A stretch of DNA of 64,000 nucleotides from Rhodopirellula sp. SM50 (GTDB lineage Bacteria; Planctomycetota; Planctomycetia; Pirellulales; Pirellulaceae). Below are positions 42,216-54,200 of the stretch, piece by piece. The notes beneath the pieces are model-generated. The model made no database searches, had not been told where the DNA came from, and saw nothing but the letters and a program-made list of their open reading frames with translations. Each line of letters opens with the position of its first letter. Within the stretch, counting starts at the first letter, position 1. The stretch is from NCBI RefSeq assembly GCF_002289565.1, contig NZ_NTFY01000061.1, positions 1-64,000 of the forward strand. Reading direction: 5' to 3'. The translations under genes and the position numbers were made by a program.

Positions 42216-45200
42216 TTAGAACAAACTGCCCGGCTCGTCCCACTGCGGCTCTTCGTCGTCATACCCGCCCGCCAAAGCTCGGTCGACACTGTCGATCCGA
42301 GCCGCATCGACCGCGAGCTGTTTTGCGTACGGTGTTGCTCGGGACGAATTGCCATAGGCGATTCGATTGATGATCATCAGGGCATCGCTAGGAGTAATGA
42401 GACCGTCCCCGTTGACGTCGAATTGATCGTCACCTTCGATCCCCGTCCACTCGGCGTCGTGTCCGATGAGGCTGAGGCGGTTGATGATCATTAAAGCATC
42501 GAGCGCCGATCCGCTCCCGTCACCGTTGACGTCGATCCACCACACCCATTGGGGCTGGTAACCGCCTTCGATGAACTCATTTTCCCCTTTCTTGTCGAGA
42601 AGCTTGTCTTGCTCGTTGTCATCTTTGATGCCTTCGAGTGCGAGAATCGTCTCCGGCAGAGCTTTGTCGTTCCACGAAGTCAGCGCGTTATCCACTTTGT
42701 CGACGATGGAGACGAGGGACTCATCGGCAACCATGTGATCGCCGATCAACAAATCGTCATCAAGACCTCCATGGATCACATCACGGTCGAATCCGCCGAT
42801 CAACAGGTCGTTGCCCGCACGTCCCTGAACATTGTCCTTTCCTTCGCCTCCGATCAGGGCATCGCCTGCGTCGCCGCCGTGGATTTGATCGCGCCCCGCA
42901 CCTGCAAAGACGATCTGCCGGATCGCAACCGACGTCTGGGAATACCTGTTTCCACTTCCACCAAACTCGCCTTGATAGTGGTCGTTTCCGTCACAGAGGA
43001 AGGCGACGATTCGATCAATCGAGGAGGCGGTAAAGGTCTCCATGATTCTCGATTTGTCCGATGAATCTTGGTTCAGTTTAACGTCGACGGTCAATGCATC
43101 GGTGCGATCGTCGTATTTGAATGCAACCTTGTCTCGTCCATCGGTCCCGATGATGAACAACGTTCCGTCGACCAGCCCAACGCCTTGGATGACCGCGGCG
43201 GTCGTTGCCACTTCCGACTCGCCGGTGTCGTCGTCCGTCACGGTGAAGGTGATTTCGTAGATTCCGCCGCTGGCGTATTCGTGGCGGCTTTCAAACGTAC
43301 GATCAGTTGGGTCAACATCGACGATTTCAGAATCGCTTCCGTCCCCCCAGTCGATGACGGCTCTGTGCGTGTCTTCGGTGCCAACATCGGCGACCGTACC
43401 AGAGACCGAAACAACGTTGTCATCGCTCTTGGCCTTCAGCGAGCTTGCGTCGCTGGTGAAAGCGGCCACTTCGGGGTTGACGTTAAAGACGTCGACGCCA
43501 GTCTCTGCGCTGTCATCGGCCGCGGAGTTGGCAACGGTGACAGAGATGTTGTAGGGATCCAGGGGTGTATTGGTGGGATTGTCATCGAGATACGTGTGCG
43601 GAATCTCCACCTCTCTTTCGCCGCCCGCCAAGAACACCTCGCTGGAGTTTCCGTCGCCCCAAAGCACGGTTACGGTGTGGGTCTGATTCGGGTCAACATC
43701 TTCGAACAGCACCGTCAATGTGAACTCCTGATTCTCCAGGATCGGTTCGGTTGGCAGGACGAGGTCGGTGATCTCGGGAATGGACAGATACCGAACGGTG
43801 GTGGAAACCACATCGCTGACGCCACCATCATCATCGGTGACGCGAAGCGCGACGTCGAAAATTTGTCCGGGGAATGCACCGGCCGCGTCAAAGATCGGCG
43901 TCGGTCCAGTCGCGTCGTCGAATACGCCGTCATCGTTGAAATCCCATTCAAATGTGAAGGTGTCTTCGAAGCTTTGATCCGTTGCGGTACCTGACAATTG
44001 GATCTGTGTCGCGGGAATCAAAATTTGATACGGGCCTCCGGCTTCAGCGATCGGGGGAATGTTGACGATGCGCACGGTCGTCGATCCTGCATTCTGGGTG
44101 AGCCCGTCTTCGTCGATCAGGTCGACGTTTATGACCGTGTCAACAACGCCGGGGAAGGGAGGGTCATCGACGTAGGTGTGCGAGACGACACGTGAAAGGT
44201 CGGCGACCTGTTGTGCGGTCAATTCCGTCGACGTGCCGTCACCCCAGCGGATGATGTAGGTGGACACCGTATCGGTGATGGCGGGATCAATGACCGACCC
44301 CAATGTCAACGAGTATTCGGTGTTCTCCTCGATCGCTGGTGGGCCGTCGATTTCGATCGAAGGCGGCTGATTGATCACAGTGATGGTCAAGGAAGCGGGG
44401 TACTCTTGATTCGCGTCGTCGATGGCGAACGCTTCGACTGTCAATTCGCTTCCATCCCCGTCCCGGAATACATGCGGAACGGTCACGACGGTCGATGCTT
44501 GGTCGAGGACCACCGTTTCAGCCTCGCTACCGTCATTCCACTCGATCCGCCAGCGGACGATGCTGCTGTTGGTACCCTCGACACCCGGGTCGAGCGTGAC
44601 AAAGAATGGAGTTCCTTCGATGGCCGTCTTCGTACCGCCGCTGATTCGTGGAGTCGGGGCGGTGTTGGTGACTTCACCGATCAGCACATTGGTCGGATGC
44701 TCGCCATCTTCATCGATCATCACCGCGGTGATCTCCAAAGGAGCGATTTCCGCGTTGTAGACGAACCGAACATTGCGGAGTGGGTTTTCCGGATCGTTGG
44801 GATACGAGACGGGCGTCATTGGTCCGTTTCCATCCCAATCGATAATCCACTCGGTTGTGGTGTCTTCGCCCGGGTCGTGGTTGGTGAGAATCAGCTGCAA
44901 CGGTTGACCTTCGGCGACCGAGAAAAGGTCTGAACCAGGCGAAACCAGTAACTCAGGTGGCACCGAAATCATCGGTGCGGCGATATTGCTCACTTCGACC
45001 GGGATGGATGCGGTACCCGGATAGGTTCCGTCTTCATCGGTCGCACTGACGGTGACCTGGTAAAAGCCGCCCGGCTCGGTGGCGCTGTCATCGACATATC
45101 GGTGGGCTGCCGAACGGATGTCGCCGATGATCGTTTCAACGTTCCCGTCCCCCCAGTCGATCGTCCACTCGGTGATGGTGTCGTCTCCGGGATCGTTGAT

Positions 45201-48200
45201 CGCGTCGACGCCGAGCGTATAAACATGGCCCTCGTCGATCGGTGACGTTCCGGCTGTCGTGACGATGGTCGGGTCGACCGGATTGACGGTGACCGTCAAC
45301 GTTTCGGTCGCGGAAAGGCTGCTGCCGTCATCTTCCAAAACGATGGCGCTGATGGTGTAGGTTCCGTCGTCTTTGTACGTGTGGGTGAACTGCGTTGATG
45401 TGATCTCCTGAATCGTTCCGTCGCCGAAATCAACCAGCCACGAAACCGGAGTGGTCGTTCCACCGGACGCCACCAGCGTGTAATTCCCCGTCGCACCTTC
45501 ATCTAAGATTGTGTTGCCTTCGATCTTTCTTTCACGCGGCGGAATCTCGTTGACGATGACGTTTGTCGTCACCGCCGCATAGGGTCCGCCGTCCTCGTCG
45601 AAAGCGGTCGCCGTGATGGTCTTGGTGCCGAAACTGTCATAGACATGCGTGACGACGCCGGCATCGATGAAGTAGATGTCATCGACGGTGCCGTCGCTTT
45701 CCCAATCGATTTCCCAACGCTCAATCGTGTCGTCGCCGGGATCGGCTGATCCGAGCGTCAGGCTGACCGAATCGAATTGGTCGATCGTGCCAGGGCTGAC
45801 GCTGGCCGACAGGACAGGATCCGCATTGGTGACCACGATCGATTCAATCGCAATCGTGCGAAGTCCGGACGTGACCACTTCGACCGCGACCGGGTAGACG
45901 CCGTCGTCGTCGATTCCGAGTTCTTGCAATTCGGACCAGTCCAGTGCGAAAGAGCTTCCGATTCGATCGCCAAAGACCCCATCGCCATCGAGGTCCCATT
46001 GATAATCGCTTTCGGCAAACGTCACGCCCTCAGCGGATGCGGTGGTGGACAAATCCACCGAGTTCCCTTCCTCGATGCTTTCGGGAGTCACCGTGATCGA
46101 CGCGGACAAATCGGCAAGTTCCCCCAGGTCCTCGATCTCTTCCCACTTCACGAGTACTTGACCATCGACACTGATCTGACCGCTCGGAGTGGTCAGATTC
46201 GTCGCGGGACTTGGATCGAAGCTGAGATCACCGACGACGTATGTCAACGTATCTCCGATCGGCGGTGCATCTTCAGACAATGGGCTCGCGCCGTTGATCG
46301 AGACGGTCGCATTGTCATTTGTGATTTGTAATCCTGGCAAATTGACGTCGATTGCGTCGTCGCCCTCACCGAGTTCGATGGACGTCGTTGCTCCTGAAAC
46401 CGAACGCAGGCTGACGAAGTCGTTCCCGTCACCGGTGTCGAGCGTCAATGAACTCGGTTGGCTGGCAATCGAGATTTCGTCATTTCCCCCAAAGGTCCGG
46501 ATCGTCAACGGGATGTTGCCGGTCCCAGAAGATCTGACAATGTCGGTGAAATCGCCAGCTGGGGTCGATTCGTTCGAAGCAACTTCCAGGGAGCCGAAGT
46601 TTCCGTCAAACCCGACGCGGTAACTGGATGTGTTGGTGGCGAAACCAGGCAAAACTTGAATTGCCGTCCATCCGTTGGGACTGGTAACGTACAGCAAGTC
46701 AGCAATGTAGTCTTGTTCGGACAAGTCAAAGGTCAACGAGGTCATTTCCTCGATTCCCTTGGCATCGTCAAAGCTTCCGATGCCCTGGGTGATCCGCTGC
46801 GCGAATGCCAAGCGACCGCTGGAGGGATCACGTGAGTAGGCGATGATGGTTCCGTCAGAGGAACCGGCAAACACGAATCGGTCGCCTCTGCTGGAGACGA
46901 TGTCGACGACGTCCGACAGCGAGCCGGCCCCGCCCGAGCCACCCGAAGCGGTTTGCAGGAGCGTCAATTTCCCCTCGGCATCGATGCTGTAGACGTTCAG
47001 CACACCGTCGCGTGTGCCTGCATACAATCGATTGCCAATCCGCTTGACGCTGGTCGCATTGGGTAGTGGTGTGAATTGAGCGGCGGTGCCGACAGCGCTT
47101 TGCAATCGCGTGGCGATTCCGCCGCTAGAACCATCGAGTGCCACGAAGAGAAAATCAGAGTTCGGATCGACGAAGATTTCTGTCGACTGCGAAAGTGATG
47201 CGGATCCCGAATTGGCCGTCAGAAAACCTGTCGTGGTGTCCCGGCTCCACGATTTGACGGTATCGTGCGAACCGGCCCAGAGCGTTGTGCCGTCGGGGCT
47301 CAGTTGGAGTGTACGAGCGCCGCTGAAGTCAGCAAACGCTTCGAATGTCGTCTGAAAGTCGAGGTCGCCCGTGTTTCGGTCACGCTGGAAAAGTTGGATT
47401 CCGCTATCCACTGCGACATACAAGTGCTTGTCGTCTGCCAGCACGAGGTCCACCGCGGAGTCGAGCTGCTTGTCACGCAAAAGGTTGGATTCCCAATCGT
47501 CGGGAGTCAGAATGCTTCGCGGATTGAATTCTCCCGCGGTCTTCTTCGACCTTGTAAATTCGACCAGGTAGCCCCCTTGGGGCCCCGTGGCAATGCCGTA
47601 GGCGCTGCCCCGTCCGGGACGTGACGTGGTGAATACCAATTTCTTCAGCGAGTTGGCTTCAAAGGTCGGCGGCTCACCATCAGTGATAACCTGAATGGCT
47701 TCTAACGCGGATGAAAAGACGGTGATCTCATTGTCGGCCGTCGGCGCGATGAATCGGCGTGTTCGAGGGTCTCGGGCAAGCGAGTCGGCGTCGATGGAGT
47801 TCAGAACATTGACGTTTGAAGTCGCGATCGGCAGAGGGGAATCCGTTACGTCTCCATTTGCATCCACAAATCGTCCATCTTTGTCTCCGCCTGCGACCAG
47901 TTGATAAGTCTTGATTGTCGCATTGTCGTTGATGTAAATCTCCGACCCGTCGGCGTTGAACTCCACATCCTTGGACTCGAATTGTGTGTCGGTGCTGGGC
48001 AAACTCACCTTTTGGATCAATTGCAAGTCGCCGCCTCCGCCCACTCGCTGAGTGACGTAGATGGTCTCAGGTTCGACGAGATAAACTTTTCGAGGTTGGT
48101 TATTTCGAACGGGCTGGATCTCGATTTTAGCGTCTGGCCCGCTGCTGCGTGTTTCAAAGCTTTTAAAGGGGCCATCGACGATCGAATCGTCTCCCCCCGA

Positions 48201-51200
48201 CCTGATCGAATACCGATAGACCTCCAGATGAGGTCCGACGAGGGTGAGGACAAACAGGTCGTCACTGTCGTCCGTATCCATAACAGAATCGATCGGTGTC
48301 CCTTGAATCCGACCTCCCACATATCGGCCCTGGGTTAATTTCCCGGGTTCCGAGCCATGGGGGTCCCGATCGAAACGATACACACGCGTGTCACCACCGG
48401 ATAGTACGTCGATATCTTCAATGGTGAGGAAGACCCATTCTTCGGCGACTTGAATGTCTACAATCTCGATCCTTCCAGCTGGTGCCGCTTGAGTTCCTGC
48501 TGGAAACGAGTCGATTGTCTCGACGAGGCTTAGTACCCCTGTCGACACGTTTCGTTCAAAGATCGCAATCTGGTTGATGCTCGACTTGCTGTCGCTGGGG
48601 TCTAATGAATTTCCGGTGACGTACAGAAAACGTCCGCTAGGATCGAAAACCGCATCGGCGTTCACATTGAAAGGTACGTTCGTCGAACCTGACGGGAGCA
48701 ATAGATTGGGGCTGCTAACGACGTCAAAGGTTGTGATTTGACTACCCTCGACGACATAGGCGTGTCTGTCCGGATTGCCGGTAGCGATTGGAGCTCGCGG
48801 GAACAAGACATGGAATGGTCCATCGAGTGTCGGTGTGACCGGATACTCCAGGGTGATGACGGGATCTTCCTGGCTGATGTCCGAGGACGCCGCTTCGAAT
48901 ACGAGAACATCGCTTCCCTGTAAAACTTCGACCAGATCGTCTTCGATCCGAAACGTCTTCGTCGACTCGGAGGTGTCAATCACCTTGAGCGTATCTTGGG
49001 ACGCGGCTGCGGTGGAGCCCAGGAACTCGACTCGACCGATACCGGATATGTTTTCAATCAACGAACCGTCAAGCCCCGAGATCGTGACATCTCGATCCTT
49101 GACGGAAAAGTCCAAGGCGTTCTCATTGTCTCGGTTATCAATCCACAGACTATCGGCGGTGACTCGAAGCAAACCGACCTCGCCAAATTCGGTTCGGATT
49201 GCAGCCGCGGCACTGTCGATGTCCATGTACACCTGCTCGGCAGTGATCGTTGACGTGGCCTTCAGTCTGTCAACAATGATGGTGTCATCGTCTCCGTTGC
49301 CGCCAATGATTCTTGTTTCTGGTGACGGGGCGTCGACACGCAATCGATCGTCGCCATCGCCTAAAGTTATCGTGATTGTTTCCAGGCTGTTGCCGAACAG
49401 CGTCACATCAGCGGCGCCGAAGCCGCTGAGCCGGTTTGCCCGGAGCAAGGCGTCCATTGGGGCGATCCGACCGCTGCGGTCGATCACCAACTCGTCGTCG
49501 TCACCACCCGCATTCAGCTCCACCTCGGCCGCAGTGGCAATCAAATGGAAGATGTCTTCTCCGGCACCTGCGGAGATCGAAACGGGAACGTTGACACCGT
49601 CGATGATGATCGAGTCGTCACCCTCGCCCAGGCGGTAGTCAGCGATCGTCTCGATGCCGGCAAAGGACGTACTCTCAGTTGGAAATTCGCTCGATTCGAT
49701 CAGTGACGCGGCGGAGTAGTTGCCCAAGCCGAGAGTTGTTGTGATGCCGTCGATTCCCAGTCCGAAAATCTCAACGCCCAAATCGACCGTCAACTCATCG
49801 TCTCCGTCTCCACCGCTGACCAGGGTGTCTCCATAGCCGGAGATCAATTTGTCGTCGTCGTCACCACCGAGCAGGGAATCGGCACCGCCTCCGCCGATGA
49901 GGGTGTCTTCGCCGGGGCCGCCGACGAGTGTTTCATCGCCGTCGCCGCCGGTGATTTCGTCGTCGTCTTCGCCACCGTCGAGTGTCCCTCCGTCGCCGGC
50001 TCCAGTGATGGTGTCATCGCCATCTCCGCCGTCCACATTGGTCCCAACCAAATAATCGGCGTGGATCGAACCGATGACGGTGTCTCCTTCGTTACGATCT
50101 GGTTGCGGGATGAGATCGCCCTGGTCGGTAACTTGGAGGCGGCCCACCTCGTCAAGTTCATAGCCGTAAATGAACCCTCCGGAGTCGGTGTTTGCACCTG
50201 CGTCGATCGTATCGGCCCCGGGGCTCGAGATGACCAGATTGGAACCCGTGCCCGTGACAACGAGGTCTTCGCCGGCGCCGGGGTCAATGAAGTCGCCGCC
50301 ATCGCCCCCGTAAATCTCATCGCCCTTGTCGCCGCCGAACAGCGTGTCGCCGCCGCCTGCCCCCTCGATCCGAACCGGCAGCGAATCGACACCCGAGAGG
50401 TCAAAGACATCGGCGTTGGGGCCACCGGTAATGACGATTCGTGAGGCCTTGCCAATCGGCAGGGAGGTTTCCGCTCCAAATCCGGTCACAACAATCCAAT
50501 CCCCGTCTTCTTCGACGCTGATTACCGCCGGGCCATCTTCATCGCTGACATCACCGTCGCGACGATCGGAGGCATAGGGCCCGGTGTGAATCCGAATCAC
50601 ATCCTCGCCATTCTCGAATCGCGGACTCGCCAGGATCGGGTTGAGATCGTCCAGGCAATCGAGATCGAATCCGACGCCTTCCAACAGATCTTTGAAAAGC
50701 CCCTTTTTGATGTTCAGGTTGATGTCGGCAACGTCGCTGATGTTCAGATCGACTTCGCCTTCGAGGCCAAAGAACTCCACCTCGACCTTGATCCCGGCAT
50801 CCAGGCTGGCCGACGCGTCGACCAGGCAGAAGACCTTCGATGCATCTCCATCGGTTTGGCTTTGTATTTCGTCCAGTCGCAGCGCGCCGTCTTCGTTCGG
50901 ATCGAGCAAATCCAATTGAACGCCTCCGCTCAGATTGGCCTTCACGCTGCCGGACGCCAGCTCGACATCGATCTTTGCCGTGGCACTGGCATCGATATCG
51001 ATTTCGACTTCGTTCCCGTCTCGATTTCGAATGTAGATTCCGTCGAGGAGGTCATCCCACACGGGATCATCACCGCGGCGAATGGCGTCCACCATTTTGC
51101 TTAATCCGACTGTGTCGTAGACCAGTCCCAGTTGCGTGAAGACGCTGGCATCGACGTCGCCATTCAGGTCAGCGACCCCGACGTCGATATTGATGTCCTT

Positions 51201-54200
51201 ACCAAAGGTGACGTCGAGGGTCGGGACATTCAAGCTGACCAGATCCGCGGGATCATCGGCGGTGACACCGCTGAGCAGTTTCACAAAGTTGGTGGGTCGA
51301 ATGAAATCAAACCTTAACCCACCGGACGTCTCCGTGATTGCTTCGTAAGTGTTGATGAATTGGCTCGCCTCGGTGGCGGTGGCCGAGTCGATGGCGGAAA
51401 CAACGGAGCAGGGCGCGAGGGTACGAGAGGAGGCGCCCTGCGGCTGGAAATATTCAAAGCATCCCAGTGCAAGCACGGGTTTTTCGCCCAAATCGGCCAG
51501 GATGCGTCCAAGGGGCGAATTCGGGTCCAACAAATCGACCACGTTGCCCAACGCTCTTCGGAAATGGCGGATGAGGTCCTCGTTCGCGCCACCGGCCAAG
51601 TCAAAAATCGTCTCGGGAAAGGATGCTCCGCGAATGTTATTCAGGTCGCTGAGAATTGGCAACGACGTGCCCAGTAAGTTACTACCACCGAGTCCACCGA
51701 CAAACACAGAAATCGGGCCCAAGGCGGTCTCGGCGAATTGCGCGATCGGTTTGATGAACGTTTCGATCAGTCCCCCCGAGTCGATCGTGACGTTTTCAAA
51801 ACGCAGGTTCTCGAGTTCGTTGGTGAAGCGTTTTTCCCCCGCTTCGTCATCGTTCGGATCGGGATTGGTCGGGTTTTGGAACTTTGCCGAAGCGGTTGCG
51901 TCGAGCACAAAGTCGAATTCGATTTTGGGGAGCAAGAACCCTTCGCCGATCAATGGGATACTGGGAATCGAGCCGCCGGCCTGGTCAATCAACCCATTCA
52001 GGTCAGCCGTCGTATGCAGTTTCAAGGCTACCGATGCTTCCGCTTCGGGCTGGAAACGGTCCGTGATTTTTTTGGCAGCTTGGATTTCCGCCCTCGTCAC
52101 GCGGTCGAGTGCGCGTTGGTCGGTTGGATTGGCCCTCTGGTTGGGCAACGTCCAGTTCGGGTCGTCGATGTCGACGGTGAATGCGATGGAAATTTTGGAC
52201 TGGTCGGTTGACGCATAGTCGATATCCAATGTTGGTCCCGGGTTGTTCGCGTCTCCACGCGAGGTCAAAACGAAAAACCCGTCATCATCGATTTCGACGT
52301 CGATCGTACCGTAGGTTCCCTGTTGGCTGATCGCTTGGTTGACGGAGTCCCGGAACAGGGTTTCCAAGCTGTTCTGGTTCAGCTGATCACGCAGGGTGTC
52401 GAGGTTTCGATTTTGTTCTTCGCCGATCGAAATCAGGATCCGTTCTTCGGGCATGCCGTCCGGACTGCCGTTGTTGAGCACCAGCACGAACTCGGTGTCT
52501 TGCCTCAACACACCGCTCGCCGGTGCAGCCGCTCCGGCTATCAACTGGTAGCGACCGGGTGTGGTTTCGCTGCTGGCGGTCGTGAATCCTTCCTCATCAA
52601 ATGACGAAGCGTCAAACCCAAGCGCCGCGCTTCGCCCGTCGTCGAACTGTCCGAACGGGCCGGGGCTGGACAGGCTGCCGAGGTTGCTTTCGGAAAAACC
52701 AAGTTCACCACCGCCGATAATCGTCATGGAGGAGATCTGCGGAAGCTCGGCGCTGAGCACGATCGATGGCGTCGTGGGCTGGTCCGGATTGGTAAAGCCA
52801 TTGATCCGTCCGAAGTCAAGTGAGACCGTGACGGGCGCGAACGCGTTCTGCCCGTCACCGCCTGTGGTTTCCGCGTTGAATTTACCGTCCAATTGACTGA
52901 TCAGCTCGGATTGCAGTTCGGCGAGCAAAGTGGCCGGATTACTGAAAGTCCTGCTGATGACTGCCTCGATCGGCTGGGTCCCGCCCGCGTCGATGACCAG
53001 CGTGAAGTCCACCTCCGTCTCCACGCCGGTGAATTCAAATCCTTCCTCAGCAGTGATGTCGACGGCGAAGGGGATTCCGTCTTCGACCTTCGCCGCAAGC
53101 AAACCGATCGTCGCGTCAGCTTTCAGTCCCGCGTCAGTACTGAGCACATCGTTACCATCACCATCTTTTGCCGGGGCCGATTTGATGTCGATCGATGCGC
53201 GAAACTCTTCGACCGGTGAGCCCGTCACGTCGACTGCGCCTGAGTTGACGTAGAAGTAGTCCAGGTCAAAAGCTGGATCGGTTCCGTAGAGCTGGCTCAG
53301 ACCGAAGCCGTAACGCAAGTCCCAGCGTAGATCGAAACGCAATCCGTCCGACGCATCGACGCTTAGCCCCAGTGCCTCCAAACCGGGCAACGCAGCCGCG
53401 GAACCGAGATCGAGTTCGAAGGGCAGATCCTGGATCGTGCGTTGGCCGAGGTGAAAATCGAACTGCACCCAACTGGTGCCCGAGTCGGGAATGCCATCGC
53501 CATTGCCGTCCGGACCATCAAGGTCATCGGCGCCATAACTGAGCAGAATGTCACTGGCCGAAATATCGGTCCCCGCGTCCGGACTGTCGATCAAGATTGG
53601 TTCCAGAATGGTGAACATCGCGTTCTGAAAGTCTGCGACCAAATTCTCGCTGGTCGATGTAAAAACCGTTTCGACCAAATCGGAAAGCCCCGTTTGAATG
53701 TCCTCGATTTCGCTCAGCGACGGCTCGACAGCGTCGGTCAGTTGTCCTCCCACGATCGGTACGCCCGAGATCTCATCAACGGCGGTCTGAATGCCGGTAA
53801 TGATTTCGCTGAAGGTGTCGTCAAATCCGTCTTTGATTTGGCCGACTAAACGATCCCGCTCTTCATTGTCGATGTTTTGCAAGAACTCCAACAGCTCATT
53901 CGGCGGATCGTCGTTGACGATCGTCCCGGTCGCCCGGGTATCTTCCTCGCTGGCAAAGGTCACCTCACCAATCACCGAGGTGAACCGAACCTCCAATCGC
54001 TCGTCGCCTTCGATTTCAACATCGTTGTTGACCGTGATCGTTAACGTTTCATTCAGTGAACCGGAGGGAATCGTGATGGTGCTGAACGCTGGAACGACGA
54101 AATCTTCCCCAGCGGTGGCCAGGCCCCGCTGTCCCGCCGAAAGCTCGTCCTCGCCGGCCGCAAAGATCTCGAAACCGATGGTCAGCTCTTCGCTGGTGTC

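Noticed and set aside
43068-43994. 308-aa plus-strand frame, and similar frames across the giant gene
   Set aside because: Antisense to PKD-domain coding sequence that has clear domain structure on the other strand.
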